A stretch of DNA of 64,000 bases, from the NCBI RefSeq assembly GCF_017355885.1, contig NZ_JAFEUU010000009.1, forward strand, positions 62,001 through 126,000, read 5' to 3'. This document shows, one piece after another, positions 49,358-58,087 of the stretch. Under the pieces are notes generated by a model. The model did no database searches and was not told the DNA's origin. It worked only from the letters and a program-made list of their open reading frames with translations. A program made the translations under genes and the position numbers. Every line of letters starts with the position of its first letter. Position 1 is the first letter of the stretch. Origin of the DNA: Sabulicella rubraurantiaca. Its GTDB lineage: Bacteria; Pseudomonadota; Alphaproteobacteria; Acetobacterales; Acetobacteraceae.

Positions 49358-51081
49358 GCGCTGGCTCCCTGCGCGATGCGTTCGGCCGGGCGCGGGGGCG
49401 CCATGAGCCGCTTCAGCACCTCGGCGCGCGGACCGAACATCTCGATCGCGCCGTCCTTCAACAACAAGACCTTGTCCACGCCCTGAACCAGGGTGGGACG
49501 GTGGCTGACCAGGACCACGGTGGTCCCGTCGGCCTTCAGCCGCTCCAGCGCACGGACCAGATTGGCCTCGCTGTCGCCGTCGAGGTTGGAGTTCGGCTCG
49601 TCCAGCACCACGAGGCGCGGGGCGCCGTAGAGGGCGCGGGCGAGACCGATCATCTGGCGCTGCCCGCCGGACAGGTGCTGCCCGCCCTCGCCGATCTCCG
49701 TGTCGTAGCCCTGCGGCAGGCGCAGGATCAGGTCATGGCAGCCGGCAAGCTTGGCGGCCTCGAAGACCGCATCGGCATTCGGCTCGCCCATGCGGGCAAT
49801 GTTCTGGATCACGGTGCCGTCGAACAGCTCGACGTCCTGCGGCAGGTAGCCGACATGGCGGCCGAAATCCTCGCGCTGCCAGGTGTACACGTCGGCCCCG
49901 TCGAGCCGCACCGTGCCGGCGGAAGGCGGCAGTGTGCCGATGATCATGCGGATCAGCGTGGTCTTGCCCGCGGCAGAGGGCCCGATCACGGCGAGGCTCT
50001 CGCCGGGGACGAGGTTGAAGTTCACGCCCTTGATCAGCGCGACGCCTTGGCCGGGGAAGCCGAAGGAGACGCGCTCCACATGGAGGTGGCCTTCGGGCGC
50101 GGGCAGGGGCATGCCGGGGGGGCGGGTACGCGGCATGGCGAGGAAGGCCTGGAGGCGCCGGAAGGACTGGCGCGCCTGCACGAGCGCCTTCCAGCCGCCG
50201 ATCACCTGCTCCACCGGCGCGAGGGCCCGGCCCATGATGATGGAGCCGGCGATGGAGGCGCCCGCCGTCAACTCCTGCCGCAACACGAGCCAGCAGCCGA
50301 GGCCGAGGATGCCCAGCTGGACGGCGAGGCGGAAGAACTTGGTCAGGGACAGCACCATGGCGGCGCGGTCGGCGGCGCGCTGCTGCGGCGGCAGCATCTT
50401 CGCCACGCCCTGGCGCCAATGGGCCATGACGGCAGGGCCCATGCCCATGCTGTCGATCACCTCGGCATTGCGGGCAATGGCGTCGGCGCGGCGCTGACTG
50501 TGCATCGCCGCCACCCCAGCCTCCTTCATGAGGCCGGAGGTGATGAGCTCATTGGCAATGGTGAGGCCGAGCAGCAGCAGCGCGCCCGCGACGGCGAGCC
50601 AGCCCATCAGCGGATGCAGCATGAAGATCACGGCGAGGTAGATCGGCACCCAGGGCACGTCATAGAGGGCAAGCATCCCGGGCGAGCCGAGGAAGGAGCG
50701 GCAGACCGCGAGGTCGCGCAGGGCCTCCATCCGGTAGGTGCGGCCGCGAAGCTGCGCCTCGATCGCGCGGTCGAAGCCCTCGGGCGCCACGCGCGTCTCG
50801 ATCCAGGCGGCGATGCGCTGCATGACGATGGAGCGGCACGCCTCCAGCGCCGCCAGCACCAGCAGGGCGAAGAAGGCGATCAGCGTCAGATGCACCAGCG
50901 TGTCGGTGTTGCGGGTGGCCAGGACCCGGTCGAACACCTGCATCATGTAGATGGAGACGGTGAGCTGGAGCAGGTTCACCACGCCGGAGAAGGCGCCGAC
51001 CAAGGTGAACTGGCCCTTGCAGGCGGCGATGGCGCGGGCGAGCGGGGTTTCGCGCGAGGAGGTGGCTTGGGGGGGGATCAA
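49354..51081 (-). CDS. Type I secretion ABC permease/ATPase (PrtD-like)
   Basis: A 575-residue half-transporter: a six-helix domain (VNLLQLTVSIYMMQVFDRVL, TLIAFFALLVLAALEACRS, LMGWLAVAGALLLLGLTIAN) and an ATPase with Walker A GPSAAGKTT, signature LSGGQRQ and Walker B LVVLDEPN. There is no N-terminal C39 peptidase domain, as in RTX-protein exporters. The start is taken as TTG at 51081, overlapping the stop of the upstream small gene (TTGA); TTG 51114 is an alternative. The cargo gene is not identified. Confidence 0.92.
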   Translation of the reverse strand: MIPPQATSSRETPLARAIAACKGQFTLVGAFSGVVNLLQLTVSIYMMQVFDRVLATRNTDTLVHLTLIAFFALLVLAALEACRSIVMQRIAAWIETRVAPEGFDRAIEAQLRGRTYRMEALRDLAVCRSFLGSPGMLALYDVPWVPIYLAVIFMLHPLMGWLAVAGALLLLGLTIANELITSGLMKEAGVAAMHSQRRADAIARNAEVIDSMGMGPAVMAHWRQGVAKMLPPQQRAADRAAMVLSLTKFFRLAVQLGILGLGCWLVLRQELTAGASIAGSIIMGRALAPVEQVIGGWKALVQARQSFRRLQAFLAMPRTRPPGMPLPAPEGHLHVERVSFGFPGQGVALIKGVNFNLVPGESLAVIGPSAAGKTTLIRMIIGTLPPSAGTVRLDGADVYTWQREDFGRHVGYLPQDVELFDGTVIQNIARMGEPNADAVFEAAKLAGCHDLILRLPQGYDTEIGEGGQHLSGGQRQMIGLARALYGAPRLVVLDEPNSNLDGDSEANLVRALERLKADGTTVVLVSHRPTLVQGVDKVLLLKDGAIEMFGPRAEVLKRLMAPPRPAERIAQGASA

Positions 51082-51416
51082 AGGCTCAGACTCCCGGGGA
51101 GGAGGCGCAGCCAATCCAGCAGGGCCGGCTGCGACGCGAGAAACAGGGCCAGCCCGCCCGCCAGGGCCAGGGCCAGAAGCGTGGCGCCGACGGCGCCCCA
51201 GAAGCCGAGCGGTGACCGCAGCCGGCTCAGATGTTCGTCCACCGCCTCGCGCCGGATCTCTGCGACGCGGTTGTGGAGATGGAGGAAGGCGTGTTCGGCC
51301 AGCAGCCGGCGCGCCATGTCGGCGTGAGCGGGGCTGGGCTCGGTGCCCGCCTCGCGCGCCAGGGCCTCTGCCACGAGGCGCTCCAGCCTGTCCAGGCCTC
51401 CGCTTGGATTTTTCAT
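51078..51416 (-). CDS. Small protein with one membrane helix, upstream of the secretion genes
   Basis: About 112 residues: a charged helical N-terminal part (LERLVAEALAREAGTEPSPAHADMARRLLAEHAFLHLHNRVAEI, in pieces), then one hydrophobic segment (GAVGATLLALALAGGLALFL) and a short tail. Overlap with the ABC gene (TTGA) makes it part of the secretion operon. ATG at 51416 is used; an ATG at 51479 would add 21 residues. No known family is recognised. Confidence 0.65.
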   Translation of the reverse strand: MKNPSGGLDRLERLVAEALAREAGTEPSPAHADMARRLLAEHAFLHLHNRVAEIRREAVDEHLSRLRSPLGFWGAVGATLLALALAGGLALFLASQPALLDWLRLLPGSLSL

Positions 51417-51498
51417 GCGGACGGAATTAATCCTTTCGGCACCCGATGTATGCTGCGGCAAATTGCTTAACCGGCCCACTTGCCGGGCAGACCTCCTG

Positions 51499-51879
51499 CT
51501 AAGCTTCCCGGAAGACGTAGCGGCGGGACAAGAAGAAGTTGAAACCCATCCCAGCCAGGGAACCCGCGGCGACGGCGGGCAGGGGATGCACCCCGGCCAG
51601 TCCGACCAGCAGCGCGTAAGTGCCGTAATTGGCCGTAAAGCCCACCAGGTTCAGCGCGGCGAAGCGCCCCCATTGTGTCGCCACCCGGCCGCCGCCCTTC
51701 CGGTCTCGGAAGGTCCAGGCGCGGTTGAGCGCGAAGGTGGTGGAGACGGCGGCGAGATAGGACAGGGCCCGGCCAGAATACTTGTCCATGCCGAGGGCCA
51801 GGGCGGCCATCAGCACCCCCGCATCCACCAGGAAGCCGACGCCTCCCACCACCCCGAAGCGCAGGAACTGGCTGATCAT
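51499..51879 (-). CDS. GtrA-like membrane protein
   Basis: A 126-residue, four-helix membrane protein of the GtrA/DPMS family: FLRFGVVGGVGFLVDAGVL, SYLAAVSTTFALNRAWTFRD, FAALNLVGFTANYGTYALL and GMGFNFFLSRRYVF. These proteins help move polyprenyl-linked sugars across the membrane. ATG at 51879 begins the family domain. An open frame continues upstream into the glycosyltransferase, but only because of a frameshift there. Confidence 0.88.
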   Translation of the reverse strand: MISQFLRFGVVGGVGFLVDAGVLMAALALGMDKYSGRALSYLAAVSTTFALNRAWTFRDRKGGGRVATQWGRFAALNLVGFTANYGTYALLVGLAGVHPLPAVAAGSLAGMGFNFFLSRRYVFREA

Positions 51880-51919
51880 CTGTCTTATGTCTTGTCCCGG
51901 CTGAGAAAGGACCGGCGGC

Positions 51920-52854
51920 TCAGGCCCCGCCCTGCCCGAAGGCCAGCTGCAGCCAGTGCCGGCCCGCAGCCTTGTAGCTGGCACCGCAATGAACCGCCAC
52001 AGCCTGGAACAGCTCGCGCTGCCCCAGCACGGCCATGCTGCCCAGCCGCGCCGCGGGGCGAGGATTGGGTCAGCCAGCGTCTCGGCCGCCGCGCGGGTCA
52101 GGCAGCCGGGGCCGGTCGCCAACCAGAGATAGTCGCTATCGCCCGTCCGGGCGGCTGCCACTGCGTCGCGCAGCGCGCGTCCAATCACCTCGTGCTGCGG
52201 CACCGCGCCCACGAGGTTGTTGCACAGCGAGCCCAGCTCCTCCTGATGCGCCACGAGCGTGGCGCCGGGCGGTGCGATCGTCGCGAGCGGAGCGTGGCAG
52301 CGATCGTCGCAATCGGCATACCAGCCCCCGGAGGCGTAGAGCCAGGCGAGGCGGAACACGTCGGATTTCTGGGTCGGGCTTGGCGCGCGCTCATAGGCGT
52401 CCAGCACCTCCGCGCTCAGGTGTCGGGCCAGGAAGCCACGTGCCGCCTCGTCGTCGAAGAGCAGGACTTCGTGGTCCGGGTTCTGCTTTGCCCAGCTGGC
52501 CATGAGCGGGCGCAGATCGGCCGGCGGCTCCTTCGCGTCCCAGAACTGCGCGATGCGGCGCGGGATGGGGGAGGGACCCACCGCCTCGCGCCGTCCGTCG
52601 AGCTGCCCCGCCTGGCGCAGCGCCACCATCAGGGCGATGGCCGCGGCGGTGGAGCCGGGGAAGCGGCGCAGCACCGCCATGGCACCCTCTGCCCGCTCCG
52701 CCGGCGGCAGGTCGCGGATCGCTTCCAGCGCGGCCAGTGCGTCGGCGCCCAGCTCGAACTCATTGAGCAACTGGCCGAGATGGGTATGGGGGATGCGGCG
52801 CGGTCGCTTCGGGCCCCGGCTCGGCGCCCTTTCCAGCTGGACGAAGCTCCGCAT
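51920..52854 (-). pseudogene. OCH1-like glycosyltransferase with a frameshift near its 3' end
   Basis: The frame encodes a DXD-sugar-transferase pattern: RRIAQFWDAKEPPADLRPLM, HEVLLFDDEAARGFL, SDVFRLAWLYASGGWYADCDDRC (in pieces) and DYLWLATGPGCLTRA. Near 52035-52060 the protein loses family character (GWAAWPCWGSASC) while another frame gives a convincing end, MAVLGQRELFQAVAVHCGAS then YKAAGRHWLQLAFGQGGA and stop at 51920. One inserted or lost base explains this: a real mutation or a sequencing error. As written, the frame runs on into GtrA. The start is unclear (ATG 52854 or TTG 52770). Confidence 0.7.
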
Positions 52855-53061
52855 GTGACGCCGGCCGAGACCTTCCTCGACGATGCCGAACGCGGCGCCT
52901 TCGACAACTGGGCCGAGCTTGAGGCCTTCCACGACGGCACGCCGGTGCGTGAGCTCGACCTGCCGCGCGCCACCTCGCAGCGCCAGCTTCCCGCCGCGAC
53001 GCGCCAGCGCCTCGCCGAGGTGGCGGCGCGCCTCTACGGGACCGTCGCCGCGGCGGCCTGA
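52801..53061 (+). pseudogene. 3' remnant of an unidentified plus-strand gene
   Basis: About 85 codons with strongly G/C-biased third positions read PFQLDEAPHVTPAETFLDDA, then RGAFDNWAELEAFHDGTPVR and RQRLAEVAARLYG, ending at TGA 53059-53061, and a textbook terminator follows 25 bases later. Upstream the coding signal switches to the minus-strand glycosyltransferase. It looks like the C-terminal end of a larger protein whose 5' part was lost or replaced. A short gene from GTG 52855 (68 residues) is the alternative. No family is assigned. Confidence 0.55.
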
Positions 53062-53086
53062 GCTGCAACGAGCGCACTGAATGGAG

Positions 53087-53113
53087 GTCCCGGGGAAACC
53101 CGGGGCTTTTTTT
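53087..53113 (+). terminator. Intrinsic terminator
   Basis: CCCGGG (53089-53094) and CCCGGG (53099-53104) pair around a GAAA loop; a T-G wobble and a G-C pair lengthen the stem, and seven T residues follow at 53107-53113. It is the only textbook Rho-independent terminator I see in the window, and it ends the plus-strand remnant, separating it from the ABC operon. Confidence 0.9.
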
Positions 53114-53214
53114 CGTTCCCACCCGCCGCGCCGCAACCGGGAGATTGTGGAATCCGGCGCGAATCCCCTGCTAGCCTCGGCCCGCGATAAACTTCCGCTG
53201 GGAGATTCGAGGGA

Positions 53215-54825
53215 ATGATCCAACGCCGCACCCTGCTCGGGGGCGCTGCCGCGCTGCCGGCCGCCTTCGCCGCGCCGGCCCTGGCCCAGCCGGCCGGCTC
53301 GCGCGTGTTGCGCTACGTGCCGCACGCCAACCTGCCGAATATCGACCCCTTCACCAACACCGCCTTCGTGGCGCGCGACCACGCCTTCTTGGTCTATGAC
53401 CAGCTCTACGGCATGAATGAGCGCTTCGAGCCTCAGCCGCAGATGGCCGAGGGCCACGTCACCGAGGATGAGGGCAAGCTCTGGCGCTTCACCCTGCGCG
53501 AGAATTTGAAGTTCCACGACGGAACGCCGGTGCGCGGACGCGACTGCGTCGCCTCCATCCGCCGCTGGGGCCGCCGCGACGCCTTTGGGCAGGAGCTCCT
53601 CGCCCGCGTCGCCGACATGAAGGAGGAAAGTGACCGGGTCTTCTCGATCCGGCTGAACCGCCCCTTCCCGAGGATGCTCGAAGCCTTCTCCAAGGTGACG
53701 ACGAGCTGCCTGTTCATCATGCCCGAGCGGCTGGCGAACGTGGATCCCTTCACCAACATCACCGAGGCGGTGGGCTCCGGCCCCTTCCGCTTCGTGCAGA
53801 ATGAATGGGTGCCCGGCTCGCGCCTCGCCTACACGCGCAACCCCGACTACGTGCCGCGCCCGAACGGCACGCCATCCATGACTTCCGGCCCCAAGGTGGC
53901 GCATTTCGACCGCGTCGAGTGGCACATCATGCCGGATGCCGCCACCGCCTCCGCCGCGCTGCAATCGGGCGAGATCGACTGGTGGGAGCAGCCGACCGCC
54001 GACCTCTTCCCGCTCTTCCTGCGCGGCGCAGGGGCGCGCAACATCAAGGTCGAGGTCATCAACAATTCCGGGCTGATCGGCATCTTCCGCCCGAACCACC
54101 TCGTCGCGCCCTTCAACAACCCGGCCGTACGCCGCGCCGTGCTGACCGCCGTGAACCAGATGGACTTCATGACGGCGGTAATCGGCTCCTCCGGCGTCGA
54201 GGGCTACAACGACCTTCGCCGCGAGGGGATCGGCTATTTCGCGCCGGACTCGCCATCGGCCTCGAATGTGGGCCTCGACAAGCTCAAGAAAGATGTAGCG
54301 GCGGCGCGGCGGGAACTGGAGGCGGCGGGCGCCATGGGCGCGCGCATGGTGCTGATGAACGCCACCGACCTGTCCTCCATCAATGCTGCCACGCTGGTTG
54401 GCGCCGACCTGTTCCGCCGCATGGGCTTCAACGTGGACCTAGCCTCGACGGACTGGGGCACGGTGGTGGCCCGCCGTGCGAGCAAGAACCCGCTGGACCA
54501 GGGCGGCTGGAGCGGCTTCTTCACCTTCTGGAGCGGCGTGGACCACTGGAACCCGGCGAGCCACGCCGCCATCCGCGGTCACGGCGACAATGCCTGGCCC
54601 GGCTGGCCCAACATCCCGGCCATGGAGCAGCAGCGCAACGCCTGGTTCGACGCGTCGGACGAGGCCTCGGCCAAGGCGGCCACGACGGAGATGCAACGCA
54701 TCGCCTTCGAGGAGGTGCCCTACATGCCTGTGGGGATGTACTACCAGCCCACCGCGTATCGCCGGAACCTGTCCGGCATGCTGAAGGGTCAGCCGCCGCT
54801 GTTCTGGAACCTGCGGCGCGGCTGA
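53215..54825 (+). CDS. ABC substrate-binding protein, peptide/family 5 (first of five)
   Basis: A 536-residue periplasmic protein with Tat-like signal MIQRRTLLGGAAALPAAFAAPALAQ. Family 5 features are LRYVPHANLPNIDPFTNTAF, LKFHDGTPVRGRDCVASI, GSGPFRFVQNEWVPG, VEWHIMPDAATASAALQSGEIDWW (in pieces) and the C-terminal VPYMPVGMYYQPTAYRR. It differs most from its four paralogues. GAGGGA precedes the ATG. It heads the operon that runs to the end of the window. Likely ligands are oligopeptides or similar small molecules. Confidence 0.93.
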   Translation: MIQRRTLLGGAAALPAAFAAPALAQPAGSRVLRYVPHANLPNIDPFTNTAFVARDHAFLVYDQLYGMNERFEPQPQMAEGHVTEDEGKLWRFTLRENLKFHDGTPVRGRDCVASIRRWGRRDAFGQELLARVADMKEESDRVFSIRLNRPFPRMLEAFSKVTTSCLFIMPERLANVDPFTNITEAVGSGPFRFVQNEWVPGSRLAYTRNPDYVPRPNGTPSMTSGPKVAHFDRVEWHIMPDAATASAALQSGEIDWWEQPTADLFPLFLRGAGARNIKVEVINNSGLIGIFRPNHLVAPFNNPAVRRAVLTAVNQMDFMTAVIGSSGVEGYNDLRREGIGYFAPDSPSASNVGLDKLKKDVAAARRELEAAGAMGARMVLMNATDLSSINAATLVGADLFRRMGFNVDLASTDWGTVVARRASKNPLDQGGWSGFFTFWSGVDHWNPASHAAIRGHGDNAWPGWPNIPAMEQQRNAWFDASDEASAKAATTEMQRIAFEEVPYMPVGMYYQPTAYRRNLSGMLKGQPPLFWNLRRG

Positions 54826-54835
54826 ATTCCTGGCG

Positions 54836-54860
54836 GCGCGTCCCCGGCGCGGGGATGCGC
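54836..54860 (+). other. Intercistronic hairpin after the first binding-protein gene
   Basis: A 10-bp GC-rich stem (one G-T wobble) pairs 54836-54845 with 54851-54860 around a 5-base loop, 11 bases after the stop. It has no T-run. Such hairpins commonly protect the mRNA of binding-protein genes or reduce read-through to downstream genes. Confidence 0.5.
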
Positions 54861-54932
54861 TGCCCCCTTGCGGCGCTGTAACCTGCCATGTCAGGCTCCG
54901 CGCCGCCGTTCAATGTCCGGGAGCCACAGCCA

Positions 54933-56510
54933 ATGTTCCGACGATCGCTTCTCGTCGCCTCTGCCGCCACGCTGGCGGCGCCGCGCCTGGGACATGGGCA
55001 GGCTGCGCGGCCGCTGCGCTTCGTGCCCCAGGCCAATCTGACGAGCCTCGATCCGATCTGGACCACGGCCAATGTCACCCGCAACCACGGCTTCATGGTC
55101 TATGACACGCTCTACGGCATGGATGCGCGGTTCAACCCGCAGCCGCAGATGGCGTCGGGCCACGAGGTCAGCGACGACAAGCTCACCGTCACCATCACCT
55201 TACGCGATGGGTTGAAGTGGCATGATGGCGAGGCGGTGCGCGCCGCCGATTGCGTCGCCTCGCTCGGCCGCTGGATGAAGCGCAACCCTTCGGGCCAGCA
55301 GCTGGAGCGCGCGCTGGAGGAGCTGGTGGCGCTGGACGACAAGCGCCTGCGCTTCCGACTGAAGAAGCCCTTCCCACTGCTGTTCAATGCTCTCGCCAGC
55401 CCGGTGAACCCGGTCTGCTTCATGATGCCGGAGCGGCTGGCGCGCACGGACCCCTTCCAGCAGATCCGCGAGAGCATCGGCTCCGGCCCCTTCCGCTTCG
55501 TCCCGCGCGAGTTCAACTCGGGCAGCCTCGTCGTCTATGAGCGCAATCCGGACTACGTGCCCAACCCGAACGGCACTTCCTCCTTCACGGCCGGTCCGAA
55601 GCGCCCGCAATTCGAGCGCATCGAGTGGCACATCATCGTGGATGCCTCCACCGCCGCCGGCGCGCTGCAGACGGGCGAGATCGACTGGTACGAGCAGCCG
55701 CCGCCGGAGATCCAGCAGCTCCTCCGCCGCAACCGCAACGTGACGATCGAGGCGATCGACCCGCTGCCGCTCACCGGCATCCTGCGCTTCAACCACCTGC
55801 ACCCACCCTTCAACGACAAGAAGATGCGGCAGGCCTTCCTCCCGGCCATCAACCAGGAGGATTTCATGCAGGCCGTGGTCGGCACGGATTCCAGCCTGTA
55901 TCTGTCCAATGTCGGCATCTTCACGCCCGGCACCCCGCTGGCAAACGATGCGGGGCTGGAGCCGCTCCGCACCCCGCGCTCGCTCGACGCCGCGAAGGCC
56001 GCGCTGCGCGACGCAGGCTACAACAACCAGCCCATGCGGCTGATCGGCCCGACCGACATCCTGGCGCCCGCCGCGATGACGCAGGTCGCCGCCGACCTCC
56101 TGCGTCGCCTGGAGGTGAATGCCGACATCGTCATCACCGACTGGGGCACGGTGGTGCAGCGCCGTGCCTCGCGCGAGCCGCTGGAGCGCGGCGGTTGGAG
56201 CATCTTCCTCACCTCCTTCTCCTCCACCGACTTCATGGATCCGGCGGGGCATTTCCCGCTGCGCGGCAATGGCCTGTCCTCCTGGCCCGGCTGGCCCACC
56301 GTCCCGCGCCTCGAGGAATTGCGCGACGCCTGGTTCGACGCGCCCGACCTCCCCTCGCAGCAGCGTCTGGCGCAGGAGATGCAGCGCGTTGCCATGGATG
56401 AGGTGCCCTTCATTCCCGTCGGCGCCTACCGCTCCGTCACCGCGCATCGCCGCAACCTCGCGGATCGCGTACCTGGCTTCGCCATCTTCTGGAACCTCAG
56501 GAGGACCTGA
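54933..56510 (+). CDS. ABC substrate-binding protein, peptide/family 5 (second of five)
   Basis: A 525-residue paralogue. Signal MFRRSLLVASAATLAAPRLGHG; mature LRFVPQANLTSLDPIWTTAN, LKWHDGEAVRAADCVASL, SGPFRFVPREFNSG, ILRFNHLHPPFNDKKMRQAF, and VPFIPVGAYRSVTAHRRNL at the end. ATG at 54933 is chosen because it begins the signal peptide, with GGGAG upstream; an ATG at 54888 is a worse fit. Its last bases include the ribosome site of the next gene (CAGGAGG). Confidence 0.92.
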   Translation: MFRRSLLVASAATLAAPRLGHGQAARPLRFVPQANLTSLDPIWTTANVTRNHGFMVYDTLYGMDARFNPQPQMASGHEVSDDKLTVTITLRDGLKWHDGEAVRAADCVASLGRWMKRNPSGQQLERALEELVALDDKRLRFRLKKPFPLLFNALASPVNPVCFMMPERLARTDPFQQIRESIGSGPFRFVPREFNSGSLVVYERNPDYVPNPNGTSSFTAGPKRPQFERIEWHIIVDASTAAGALQTGEIDWYEQPPPEIQQLLRRNRNVTIEAIDPLPLTGILRFNHLHPPFNDKKMRQAFLPAINQEDFMQAVVGTDSSLYLSNVGIFTPGTPLANDAGLEPLRTPRSLDAAKAALRDAGYNNQPMRLIGPTDILAPAAMTQVAADLLRRLEVNADIVITDWGTVVQRRASREPLERGGWSIFLTSFSSTDFMDPAGHFPLRGNGLSSWPGWPTVPRLEELRDAWFDAPDLPSQQRLAQEMQRVAMDEVPFIPVGAYRSVTAHRRNLADRVPGFAIFWNLRRT

Positions 56511-58087
56511 TGATCTCGCGGCGCCCCTTGATGCTGGGGGCGCTCGCCGCCCCGCTGGCGGTTCACGACGTGCACGCCCAGGCAGCGCGCACGCTGCGCG
56601 TGATCCCGCAGGCCAACCTCACCAGCCTGGATCCGATCTGGACCACGGCGGTCGTCACCCGAAACCACGGCTTCCTGGTCTATGACGCGCTGACCGCCGA
56701 GGATTCGCGCGGGACGGTGCGGCCCCAGATGGTCGAGGGTTGGCAGATCTCCGACGACCGCCGGAGCTGGACCTTCACCCTGCGCGAGGGGCTACGCTTC
56801 CATGACAACGAGCCGGTGCGGTCGCAGGACTGCATCGCCTCCATCCGCCGCTGGTCCACGCGCGAGACCTTCGGCCAGATCGTCGGCACCGCCATCGACG
56901 AGATGCGGGCGCTGGACGACCGCCGCTTTGAGATCAAGCTGAAGCGGCCCTTCCCGCTGCTGGCGCTGGCACTGGGGCGCGCCCAGGGCCCGGCCTTCAT
57001 CATGCCGGAGCGCCTGGCCAGCACAGATAGCGCGACCCAGGTGCGCGACGCCACCGGCTCCGGCCCCTTCCGTTTCCTCGCCGACCAATGGAATCCCGGG
57101 CAGCGCGCTGTCTGGGCGCGGTTCGACGGCTACCGCCCACGCCAGGAGCAGCCGGACGGGCTGGCGGGCGGCAAGCATGCGCGGGTGGAGCGGGTGGAGT
57201 GGACGGTCATCTCCGACGCCGCCACCGCCGCCAGTGCCATGACCCAGAACGAGCAGGATTATTGGGAATACCCGCTGCACGACCTCCTGCCGCTGCTGCG
57301 CCGCTCGCGTGACGTGGTGGTGGAGCAGCGCCTGCTCTTCGGCACCTATGGCTGCCTGCGCTTCAACCACCTGCATCCGCCCTTCAACAATGTTGGCATC
57401 CGCCGCGCCGTCGCCATGGCCGTGGACCAGCGCGACTATCTGCGCGCCGTGGCCGGCGACGACCCGAATGGCTGGGCCACCTGCGAGGGCGTCTTCACCT
57501 GCGGCACGCCGATGGAGACGGAGGAGGGGAGCGAGATCCTCAAGACCCGCAACCTCGATCGCGCCCGCGCAGCGCTGCGCGAGGCGGGCTACAACAACGA
57601 GCGCGTGGTGCTGATCACGCCGTCCGACTACCCGCAGATCAACGCGCTCGGCCTCGTCACCCACGACCTGCTGCGCCGCATCGGCATGAACGTCGAGTTG
57701 GTGGCGACGGATTGGGGCACGCTGGTGCAGCGCCGCAACTCGCGCGAGCCGCCGGATCGCGGCGGCTGGAACATCTTCCACACCACGGCGACCGGTGACG
57801 CGCTCGCCCTGCCGCCCGTGCACCTGTTCCTGCGCGCCAACGGCCAGAGCGCCTGGTTCGGCTGGCCCGACGACCCGGAGATCGAGCGGATGCGCCTCGC
57901 CTTCCTCGACGCCGAGGACGAGGCGGCGCAGCAGGCTCTGGCGCGGCAGCTCAACGCCCAGGCGATGAAGAGCCTGCCCTACGTGCCGCTCGGCTATTAC
58001 TGGCAGCCTTCGGCCTGGAACCGCCGCGTCACGGGGGTTTTCCGTACCCCGGCGACGGTGTTCTGGAATATCGGGAAGAACGCATGA
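56510..58087 (+). CDS. ABC substrate-binding protein, peptide/family 5 (third of five)
   Basis: A 525-residue paralogue. Tat-like signal MISRRPLMLGALAAPLAVHDVHAQ; mature LRVIPQANLTSLDPIWTTAV, LRFHDNEPVRSQDCIASI, TGSGPFRFLADQWNPG, CLRFNHLHPPFNNVGIRRAV and LPYVPLGYYWQPSAWNRRV. It shares the first base of its ATG with the stop of the second gene (TGATG) and its stop overlaps the fourth (ATGA), so genes two to four are translationally coupled. Confidence 0.93.
   Translation: MISRRPLMLGALAAPLAVHDVHAQAARTLRVIPQANLTSLDPIWTTAVVTRNHGFLVYDALTAEDSRGTVRPQMVEGWQISDDRRSWTFTLREGLRFHDNEPVRSQDCIASIRRWSTRETFGQIVGTAIDEMRALDDRRFEIKLKRPFPLLALALGRAQGPAFIMPERLASTDSATQVRDATGSGPFRFLADQWNPGQRAVWARFDGYRPRQEQPDGLAGGKHARVERVEWTVISDAATAASAMTQNEQDYWEYPLHDLLPLLRRSRDVVVEQRLLFGTYGCLRFNHLHPPFNNVGIRRAVAMAVDQRDYLRAVAGDDPNGWATCEGVFTCGTPMETEEGSEILKTRNLDRARAALREAGYNNERVVLITPSDYPQINALGLVTHDLLRRIGMNVELVATDWGTLVQRRNSREPPDRGGWNIFHTTATGDALALPPVHLFLRANGQSAWFGWPDDPEIERMRLAFLDAEDEAAQQALARQLNAQAMKSLPYVPLGYYWQPSAWNRRVTGVFRTPATVFWNIGKNA

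Noticed and set aside
48050-49486. Long plus-strand frame over the HlyD gene
   Set aside because: The HlyD reading on the minus strand has clear domains; the plus frame is a low-complexity shadow.
51499-54099. Single fused glycosyltransferase-GtrA protein
   Set aside because: The in-frame join exists only past a point where family sequence is lost. A frameshift explains it better, and GtrA has its own ATG.
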